Below, piece by piece: positions 1 through 10,000 of a stretch of 11,982 nucleotides of DNA (position 1 is its first letter; every line of letters starts with the position of its first letter). Under the pieces are notes generated by a model. It was not told the DNA's origin and searched no databases. It was given only the letters and a program-made list of their open reading frames with translations. Source of the stretch: Dunaliella salina (lineage: Eukaryota; Chlorophyta; Chlorophyceae; Chlamydomonadales; Dunaliellaceae); assembly GCA_002284615.2 (NCBI GenBank), contig MU070359.1:29929-41910 (forward strand), read 5' to 3'. Made by a program: the position numbers and the translations under genes.

Positions 1-91
<91 letters not shown>

Positions 92-117
92 ACACACACA
101 CACATACACACACACAT
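1..117. repeat. (CA)n microsatellite
   Basis: A nearly pure CA dinucleotide repeat begins at or before the left window edge. It is broken only by a few CATA interruptions near positions 86-117. The true left end lies outside the window. Confidence 0.98.
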
Positions 118-523
118 AGTGCAATGCACGAACAAAGTTAGACAAACAGACGCATATGCATACGGCCTGTACACGTTCACAACAGATATACATGCAAGCC
201 CACCTCAAGTGTTCCTTTGGCAGATGTCCCTGTGCACAAGATTTCGTGCTTGTGCAGCTCTAACTCCATGTATGCTCAATTGTGTGTGTTGTGGACCAAT
301 ATCACAGTATTGACTATCACACTCAAACTGTGCTGTCCCACTTCCCTTGCCCTAAATCCCCTACATCAGGCCAGAGTCAGGTTCTCTGCAGCCAGTCAAG
401 CACATCCACTAGGATACTTTGCACACATCAATACTTAGCATGATCTACACCTTAGAAGCAAATCCGAAAGTAGGAAATTAGGTAAGTGAAATTAATAAAT
501 CTATCCACTTTTACACGCTGAAA
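118..523 (+). other. Upstream region of the misato-like gene
   Basis: About 400 bp lies between the CA repeat and the first coding exon. It should hold the promoter and 5' UTR, but I see no clear TATA box or initiator. An in-frame TAG at 479-481 closes the reading frame of exon 1 upstream. A perfect donor-like string (ATTAG|GTAAGT, GT at 482-483) sits about 40 bp before the ATG. Small open frames here (119-313, 217-438) show nothing recognisable. Confidence 0.5.
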
Positions 524-598
524 ATGCCACACGAGCTCATAACTCTGCAGCTGGGCAATTACGCGAATTATGTAGGCACCCATTTTTGGAACCTCCAG
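524..598 (+). CDS. misato-like exon 1 (start codon)
   Basis: Encodes residues 1-25, starting MPHELITLQLGNYANYVGT. The ATG at 524 is the first after an in-frame TAG at 479-481 and has A at -3 (aaaATGc). The tubulin/Misato N-terminal signature follows within seven residues, as in family members, which supports this start. The donor is CAG|GTGTGG, phase 0. Confidence 0.88.
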
Positions 599-1766
599 GT
601 GTGGACTTGATTGCAGCCCTAATGGATGTCTGGAACACGTACTTTCAATGTGTTACCCATGATGATGATGCAGATTGCCACTCCAAGTAGACTCATCACT
701 CTGCAACCCACACTCCTTTTCTAACAGGATGAATTGATTGGGTTCTCTGGAAGGGAAGACTGGTGGAGATACACTGCTGCCGTGGACAGCGATGTGTTGT
801 ATGCAGCTGGCGAAGACAGACAGGTGGAGACAGAAGCGCCCTTCAGACAGAGCAGCTTGCATACCCCATTGATACCTTCATGACATGTGCGTGAACTTCC
901 TTATGATCAGGGGCAATTGACGTACAGGCCACGAGCTCTGTTTGTGGATCTATCAGGCAGTCTCGGAGGCAAGTGATCTCCCATGCGATCAATTCTCAGA
1001 TGCGAACAGCCCATGCCACCTTCTGCATTTCCTGTTTGCTGTTGCATGCATGTGTCTAACTTTTGGTGCCTTTTGGACTCATGAAACAGCTTTTCAAACG
1101 GTGGAGGGCAAAGTGACACATGGCCCTTTTTTTTATCACATTCAGGCGTGCGCTTTGCTGAGGACGGCAGCAGCGCTCCTGCAGCATCTGCCAGCACTTT
1201 GAGTGAGGGTGCAGGGATAAGCACATGGGGTGGGCGACTCGAGGTGCACCAGGCTGAAGCAACACCCAAGAGCAGGTCTGTTGTTCTTTTTGACTGCCCT
1301 TTGAGTAGTACTCCTTTACCTTTGCTGCAGGAGGGACTGACAAACACATGGGTGGGGTGATGTGGGGAATAGAATGGTGCTTTTGTTTGGTGTGCAACTT
1401 GAAAAATGCGCAAGCAAATCAAATACATGGGCACAGCACCATAATAACTTCGACATTTGTTGTTGCCTGCACGTTGGGATGTTCATGCGGGATTTCAGAC
1501 CTGGATACAACGTGTATCTGTTGTTGAGCAGCAGACATTTTTGGTACTTCGTTGTGCATAGGTTTGTTCAAGAGCTGGAGGCACAGGCAGAACTGTCACA
1601 GGAAGATTATGAGGATGGTGCGTGGCTTACTAAAATGCTTGCGCATAACGCACATGTTTTCAGGTTGGGAAACTGGTAGAAAGGGGATTTGTTTGGTGAG
1701 ACTGGAGGTCCCATGCTCCAGGGACCGTGAGCACTTATTGCCAATGCTATTGTTACTGGCAGTAAC

Positions 1767-1811
<45 letters not shown>

Positions 1812-3513
1812 GCTCAACTCTTGTCAGCTCCCCTATGAGCCCTTCCATGTCATGCAAGGAGCTCAAAGCATCTCCAGCTATACCTGAAAATGCATTAAGT
1901 GGTGGAAAATGTGATTGAATTGGTATGATTGTCGCCCATTTTTCTTGTCCATGCTCCCCTGCTGCACATCGGGTGGTGGAAAATGTGAAGGAATTGGTAT
2001 GATTGACGCCCATTTTTTTGTCCTTGCCCCCATGCTGCACATTTGGTGGTGGAATATGTGAATGGAGTGTGCGGTTGAGCCCGTCTCTTGTCCTTGCTCC
2101 TCTGCTGCAGAGGCTGCTGCGGATGCTCGGCAGGCCAGCCTTGAAGAAGCGGCAGCAGAGCTCAATGCCCATCCTCAGGGCCAAACTTTGCAAGAGCCCT
2201 CAGGGACAGCTGGGCCCCCTGCCGGGGTTAACTACTGGACGGATTACCTGAAGGTGTGGGGTGTGGGTGTGCTTTGTGAATGAAACAGGAAATGGGGTTG
2301 GAGTCTTCAATGAAGGAGGGGCTCTCGGGAGGAAGGGCTGTGGCTGCTCTCCTGCTCTCTATACTTATCGTCATTCTTAGGGAACCTTTCCTGAATGCAC
2401 ACGGCCCCTTGCCTGCGTAGCCTTTGTTTTATTTTCCTGTCACTGTCTTGGTGCTGCATGCAATCCTTCCCCTACACGCGGCTCCTTGGAGTTAGCTTAT
2501 CCTTTAGTGTGGGATATGCACATTGGATTCCATTGGTGCTGTTTGCCCATGAAACCAAGTTGCTGATTTTTGATGGAAATCAAGAAGGCCTAAAGGTGTT
2601 GGCAAAGGCTCCTGATGAGCTTGTGCTTTCGATGATTGCCTCATCCTGTACGACCTTCCCTCCCGGCGTCCTTCTGATCACAGCTGCATGGCGCCAAATC
2701 AGGAAGTTGTGGCACGTTAGTTTTCCTCCTTATTTCTTTTCAAGCCACGGCAGGTCTTTGCATACCCTTGCGGTGCGCCAAATGCTCACCTCCCAATTGT
2801 GCCTTGTGCAGCCAGCATATTGGTGCAACCTGCAATGGTTCTACACGGCACATCAATGTGTGTGCAAGGGCACTTGACACTCCATCATAAGTCTTTCTCT
2901 GGGTCCAGGCACCCAAGAGCATGTACACCTCATGTCTCTCTTCCTCTGGGTTCAGGCTATGCTTGCACCCAAGAGCATGTATACCTCATAGTTTCCTCCC
3001 TAGGTTCAGGCTATGCAGTCAACAGCATGTATGCATCATCATCATCCCTTCCTTTTTCTGGGTTCAGGCTATGCTTAAACCCAGGGGCATGTACCCCTCA
3101 TGTCTCTGTCTGAGTTCAGGCTATGCTTGCGCCCAACAATGTGCACACCTCATGTCTCTTTTTTTCTGGGTTCAGGCTATGCTTGCACCCAAGGACATGT
3201 ACATGTCATGTCTGTTTTCCTCTGGGTTCAGGCTGTGCTTGCACCCAAGAGCGTGTACACGCTGCCTGGGATGTGGCATGGGAGCACATCTTTTTCAGGC
3301 TTCGGGGATGGCTCAGGGCTGCTGGGGGGCACAGATGGGGCAGAAATCAGGGAGGAGCTATCAGAGAGGGTGCGCAACTTGGGGGAGGCTTGCGACCAAC
3401 TGCAAGGTGTGTGCATAGCTTATATACCCCTCGCTTATATACCCCTCCAGTTGTGTATGTATGTAAGGACGGATAAGAGAGGGGTGTATGTATGAGTGGG
3501 TAGTTGAGCGCGC

Positions 3514-3602
<89 letters not shown>

Positions 3603-3603
3603 N

Positions 3604-3697
<94 letters not shown>

Positions 3698-4492
3698 CTC
3701 CTCCTTTGGGTCAAGATGCGCCAGCCATCAGGTACAGCTCCGTTTCCCTGAGGTACAGCTGTACTTCCTCAAACAAGGAGGATGCCTTGCATCGTAATAG
3801 TGGAAAAACCCAGGGTGGGACCGGCGGCGTAAATGTCAATTCAAAGAGGAGCTGTCTTTTGACAGCCCCTGCATCACATCAGTGGAGGAACGCAGGTTGG
3901 CGTTAATGTCATAAATGTCGATTCAAAGAGGAGCTGTCTTTCGACAGCCCTTGCATCACTTTAGTGGAGCAACGTAGGCTGGCACCAACGCCACAAATGT
4001 CAATTTAAAGAGAAGCTGTCTTTTGACATTCTCCTGTAAAGAAGGGTGGAAAGCAGCTATCTTGCTGAGGCATAAGTGCCTTGTATGGGTAAAAGTTTAT
4101 GCTGGACAGCAACCAGCGTGCATTCAGGAAAGAGTAAACAGTCAACACTGACACTAGCAGTAAGTCCCACCTACAAGTGCCTTGAAATTGCGGGCTTCAC
4201 GAGTGTTTCTATCCTTTCTTTGCTTGCAGGCTTTCAAATGCTGGTGGATGACCTGTCTGGCTTTGGAGGTGTCGCAACGTACTTAGCAGAGGAGGTGAGA
4301 AGACAGACTTGACTTGCAACACACTCGTCACGGGTTAGAAAAGGCTTGACAGTGATTGACAAACCAGAACAAAACAATGCATTGCTTACTGATGATTTGC
4401 AGTCACGCTTGCGCTATGCTGTTTGGCCTGCCCTCTTCAGAGTAGCTGACCGCAAACGCCAGGCCTTAAGGGAAATTGCACAAGCATGCGTG

Positions 4493-4579
<87 letters not shown>

Positions 4580-7002
4580 TCAAAGGCAAAAAGTGGAGCT
4601 GTGATTGTAAAAAGAGATTCCAAATGAGAGCGTTTTTCAAGCATCTTCAGCAGTTTCATCATCAATACGCCATCCTTTCAGCACACTCTGCTGCTGCTAT
4701 CATCCAAAGCTGTGTGCCAGGCATTCATGACCATTTGTTAGGCAACCATTTTTAGGAGAGATAAGCACTGATTCCATTTTTCCAGCCGTTTTTCCACACC
4801 TCTCATCTTTCTGTGCATGCAGATTACTCAAGAGTATGGCGGAAGCACGCGGCCGTTGATGCTCTTTGCCCTCAGGTACTTGTGACTTCTCTCATCAAAT
4901 AACTCTTTTTGCTGAGGGAGTCAATACTGCAATCTTACTTGCCTAGGCAGAGAGAATAGTTGGAATTTGTACATAAATTTCATCAAGGCATCTCTGGAAA
5001 ATGCCATCAAGGTATTCCTGTCATCAAGCCATCTCTGTCATCAAGGCATTTCTGTCATCAAGTCATCTCTGTAATCAAGGCATCTCTGTTATCCAGGGTT
5101 GGGTCAGTCGCGGGTCTGGGAGTTACCATTCGCGTATATACGTGTGAAATACGCGTACGTCGCGTATGTACGCGAATAAAGAGGGCCATTTTGGGGAGGG
5201 AGGGTTTTGGGTGGGGGAAGCAGGATTCGAACTTCGGAACCCCCACCCCAACCACCCCCTGCCACCCCCCAAACCCCACAAACATTTAATTATGTCAGAA
5301 GGGTGCTGAGTGGAATTATGTCAAACCTGTTCAGCCTGAAGGCACGGATCAAGCAGAGCAAGAACAAGTGCAAACTGTGTGAGCATGTGTACCATGCATG
5401 GTACCATATGGTGGTGCCTGACGCATCAGACAGCATCTCTTGCAGTGGCTCTGGGGTGGCCAGCTGCACAGCACCTGGGAAGCAGCTGGAGCCAGTGAAG
5501 AAGGTGATGCAGCAGATAGAGCAAAAGAGCAAGCAGACGACGACCTGTTTTGTTGATGTCACCGGATGCTTTAAAGCAAGTTTGGTTGATCTTCATGCAA
5601 GACTTCGGAAAAATAGGAATTGAAAGTGGGCTGGGTCTGCCCTGCAATTTTTGCTGACGAATTTTACCGCGCACTCCAACCAGCGGATTTTACGATTCGC
5701 GAATTTAAGGCAATTTTTAGCGTTCTTTAAAGTACGCGTATCACAAATGACCCATCCCTGCTGTTATCAAGGCATCTCTGGGAAATGTCTGCCTAAAAAT
5801 GTATGCCTACGGCAAGCAGAAAAGCTACCACATGGACCGACCAGATTGTCTGCCCACTTTCCAGTGGTGCAGGTTGTCAGGAGTCCTTTCCCGCTGTGAT
5901 TCCTCTACCAATGTCAAAATCCTGAAAAGCTACCACATGGACTGACCAGATCTTCAGCCCACTTTCCAGTAGTGCAGATTGTCAGGAGTCCTTTCCCGCT
6001 GCGTTTCCTCTACCAATGTCAAAATCCTACACAAACTTTGCAGCTCCATGTGATGTTTAGTGTGTCTATGGATTACATTTTTGGAGAGGTAGCAATGCAG
6101 GAAGCCTCAAACGTTAGAAGTCCCCAGCAATCTAAGAAGCCCTTCCTGGCGCCATCCCTCAGCAGAGTCCTGTACTTTCCATTCAGAGCCCGTGAAAGAA
6201 AGAAGCGTGCAGCAGATGATTGTAGTGCTGGCAGCCCGTCCTGCTGCTGAGAGTACGACCCATCCTAACTACTTGAACGGGGCAGTCGTCCACCTGCCTG
6301 CCATACAATACACATGCAAGTCTTGAAAAACCATGTCGAGCTCAGAATGCTTTGTCCGGTGCATCCCACTTCTTGCGGTATTTGACTTCCACCTGATTTG
6401 ACTTCTACCTGCCTGCCATGCAACGCACGTGCACATTTTCAAACATCAGTCCATCTCAAAATGCCAAGACGTCAAGCTTAGAATGCCATGTCTCCTGGGA
6501 TGCTCATAATCTCATGCCCATAATAATAGTAATAATAATGATAATAATAATAATGATAATAATAATGATAATAATATTTATGATTACCGTATGTACACGA
6601 CCAGTTCGTCAGGCTGGCCCTGTAAAATTATTTTTTGGGATTCGTCAGAGGTTCGTCAGGGTCCTAAATATTTAATTTTGGAGTTCGTCTACAGTTCGTT
6701 CCAAGTTCGTCAGAGGTTTTGCCGATTAATTTTCCAATTCGTTCCAACATGAATGGGGTTCTTCAGGGGGAAGGACCTTTTCCAGCACCTCGGGGGGGGG
6801 GGGGGGGGGGGGGGCAAAATGAGCGCGTTTTGCCTTCCCCTATTTTCTTAAGTTTGTTTAGAGTTCGTCAAGCATGAAGCTGGGGGAAATGAATATTTTT
6901 TGGGGTTCTCAGGACTTCGTCAGAGGGCCCCAAAATTACTTTTTTAATTCGTTCCGGAGCCTCAGAATTAATTAATTAACGAACTGGTCGTGTACATACG
7001 GT

Positions 7003-7081
<79 letters not shown>

Positions 7082-10000
7082 CGTATTATTATAGCATCCC
7101 ATGCCCATAATCCATGCACATGTCCCTCAATCTTGCAATGGCCATGATATTTGTTTAACAGTCCTTCTCATCTTCAACATCACCATGACCATGGTCATTT
7201 CCACAGGCCCCTCTTGGACGTTTTCATGGCCATGAGGTTTATTTTACAGGTCCCCCACACCTCGGACCTGGGGCTCATTCAATCGCATGCAATCTTTTGC
7301 CACTGGCGTCCTTCTGGACTGGCCATCCCTGGCTTGCTCTCTTTTACCCCTCCTGAGCTCACAGCACAACATGAGCATGATGGCTTGTCTCGCGTTCATC
7401 ACTTGCTCTCGTTTACCAATTTACTTGTCCTTCACTGGGCTAAGGAATTCCTCTGTTAATGTATGCAGCCTCTGGCTTGCGTAGGCCTTTTTTTTCCTTT
7501 ACTTGGTCATCACTTCTTTGCCCATCATCCCTTGGGACCGGCCACCTGAGGTTGTAGCACGCTATGAGCACGATGGCTAGTTGCGTACTTGTCACTCACT
7601 TGCCCTGTTTTACCCACTGCACATGCCCCCTGAGGTTGCAGCACTATGAGAATGGTGGCTTGTCTTGCATCCATTGCTTACTTGACGTGTTTCAGAATGG
7701 GCACAACTGTTTGTCGTGCATTCATCGCTTATTTGCCCTCTTTCATCCCTCCAAACAAGCACCCTGAGGCTGCAGCTCACTAAAAGCACGTTGGCCTGTA
7801 CCGCATTCTCACGGTTTGCTTGCCCTCCCTGTCCCCTCTGGACAGGCCACCTGAGGTGACGGCACACTAAAATCACGTTGGCTTGTAGCGCATTCTCACC
7901 ATTTGCTTGCCCTCCCTGTCCCCTCTGGACGGGCCACCTGAGGTTGCGGCACACTCTGAGCACAGTGGCCTGGGCATCACTTAATGGCCCTCTTTCGTCC
8001 CTTTACTAGTCATCACTTACTTGCCCTCTTTTCATCCCTTTGGACAGGCCACCTAAGGTTGCAGCGCGATGGCTTGTTGCGCATTCATCACTTACTGGCC
8101 CTCTTTCACCCGTCTAGACCCGACGTTGGCACAACGCCCATGATGGCTTGCCACGCATTTATCTCCTACTTGCCCTTTTGCCCTTTTTTACCCATCTGGA
8201 CAGGCCACCTGCGGTTGCAATACTATTTGCACGATGGCTTGTTGCACATTCATCAATCACGTGCCCTCTTTCAGGCCACCTGGGGCTGCGGCACACCATG
8301 ATTTGAATTGGTGGACAGCCATTTCATCGCTTACTTGCCCTCTTTCTCACCTTTGGACAGGCCACCTGAGGTCGCTGCACACTGCGCGCATGATGGCTTG
8401 TCACGCATGAGGTAAGGAACTTACGCAACACACTGAGGTTGCAGCACTCTGCGCATGATGGCTCCTCTTGAATGTCAAGAACAATTTTTGCAGCACACTG
8501 CGCGCATGATCGCTTGTCACGCATGAGGTAAGCAACTTACGCAACACTGAGGTTGCAGCACTCGGCACACGATGGCTCTTCTCGAATGACAGGAGCAATT
8601 TTTGCAGCACTCTGTGCGCATGATGGCTTGTCTCGTATGATGTGAGCAAATTATTGGTTGAAAGGGCACTGGCTCGGTGATCGTGGGCATCTCAGGATTC
8701 CTGCCATTTTACTCATGCATTTTGATTGTGAGGCAGACAGGTTCAGTTATAGCCCCTCTGTTGGTGTTTGACCCATCTATTTCTGCTTTGAGCAGGGCCT
8801 CTCAAAACGTGCTCCAGAGGACTCTTCACCCACCAAGGCAGGACCTTCGTATTTGTTTTGCTTTTGATTTGGTTTTGGATGCCAGGGCATTTGCTTTAAC
8901 TTCTCCATCTTGTACCCACTTTCCCTGTGTGCACAAATACAACGAAAAGGGTAAGTGTCCTTCACATGATATGGAAGACAAAGAAGTCTGTAGAAGGCAG
9001 GTGTTCCATCCATTCCAAGGCATGCCAAGCAGCTTAACTCCACATGCAATAAGATTGAAAGCATTTTCCATGGCATTTTAATTATACTTGTAGGGCAGGT
9101 AAAGAGTTGTTGAGGCTCGTTGATGGTTGAAGCCTCTGTTTCCAAAGCATAAAATACCGCAAGGGAGGACTAGCCAGGGCTTGGTGAGTATGCTGGCAAG
9201 AAGTCAATTGCCGTACAATTTTTGCGCTGGCCAAAAGAATAGGTTCCTGCACATGTTGTGCAGGCAAAAATGAATTGCTGCACCAGTTTTGCTGGCAAAA
9301 AATCATTTGGTGCGCAAATTGTGCAGGCAAAAAGAAAGTTGCTGCACAAGTTGTGCAGGCAGAAAAAAAAAGTTGCTGTACAAAAAAGTTGCTGCACAAG
9401 TTGTGCAGGCAAAAAAATTCAATTGCTGCCAACCCTGCTTGTGTTGCACCACAGTTTTTTACGCCTCGTGCCAATCAATGGCACCAGTCTTCATATCTTG
9501 TGCCTCCCAAATTTGACTTCTGGACAGGGATGTTCACACTGTCCGGCAACCGGAGATACTATAATGTTGGACGGAAATCGGAATATTTTTGAAGGGGGGT
9601 CCGGGCTAATCGGAAAAATAATGACTTTTTGCAGGGGGTAGAATTCATGTAACTTTTGAGTGGCACGTACCGATCCTTAAAAAAACTTTCCATTGGGAAT
9701 CCTGGTTTTGAGAGCTATCGATTGGCATATCTATGGGTCCAATCAGAGAAGGTCCAGAGGGGGGTGGTCCGTCGGAGGGGTCAAGACTTTTTGGGACCCC
9801 TCCTCCAGAATTTTCTGGGACACTTCTACAAAATTTCAAATACATTATCGAATTCCTGAGCTTGAGAACCGTCAAATGCAACCCTCTTTGGAATTATTGG
9901 GGAAAAGGGGGGGTCCCTGTGCATGGACCAGAGCCAGTGCCACATGCGCGTGGGTGTAGGTCGCTGGGGATGTGGAGGCAAACATGCAGCAAACAAACCA

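Larger units (their letters stand above)
1618..2110 (+). other. Intron 5
   Basis: A 493-bp intron that holds a CTG/TGC microsatellite (1768-1813) and a three-copy ~74-bp tandem repeat whose last copy supplies the exon 6 acceptor (1901-2110). The donor is GTGCGT and the acceptor TGCTCCTCTGCTGCAG. Confidence 0.7.
3407..4229 (+). other. Intron 7
   Basis: An 823-bp intron. It carries a duplicated CTTATATACCCCTC element near 3419-3446, a long (TG)n, and a three-copy 82-bp tandem repeat. It ends in TTTGCTTGCAG. Confidence 0.85.

Noticed and set aside
969..976. Ordinary GT donor at 973-974 for exon 3
   Set aside because: It leaves phase 2, and exon 4 would then read into a TGA within about 15 bases.
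907..1434. 175-codon minus-strand frame
   Set aside because: Antisense of exons 3-4 and introns 3-4; no protein resemblance.
1596..2193. Minus-strand polyGln and polyAla frames
   Set aside because: They arise from the TGC repeat and the antisense of exon 5/intron 5; the plus-strand gene explains the region.
2395..2877. 160-codon frame in intron 6
   Set aside because: No recognisable motif, no fit to Misato between WTDYLK and the exon 7 block, and splicing 2253 to 3232 already keeps frame.
2921..3418. 165-codon plus-strand frame across the exon 7 array
   Set aside because: It uses the decoy copies and then a wrong frame through exon 7; the Misato frame is offset from it.
3488..3906. Open frames of alternating Cys-Val or Thr-His on both strands
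   Set aside because: They are translations of the (TG)n/(CA)n tract and its flanks; no start context or family resemblance.
4346..4755. Open frames running through the second (TG)n
   Set aside because: Same cause; they lie inside intron 8.
5221..5245. Minus-strand B-box-like GTTCGAATCC inside the hAT element
   Set aside because: The flanks do not pair as a tRNA T stem and no A box or cloverleaf could be drawn.
5389..5404. 16-bp perfect palindrome GTACCATGCATGGTAC within the hAT frame
   Set aside because: Isolated and within the coding-like stretch; no second copy, so treated as chance.
7310..8650. Array considered as CRISPR
   Set aside because: Units are degenerate tandem repeats without short identical repeats alternating with unique spacers, and the context is a eukaryotic intron.
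8796..8950. Possible extra misato exon between TTTGAGCAG and AAAAGG|GTAAGT
   Set aside because: Length 155 nt breaks the frame between exons 9 and 10 and the translation does not resemble the family.
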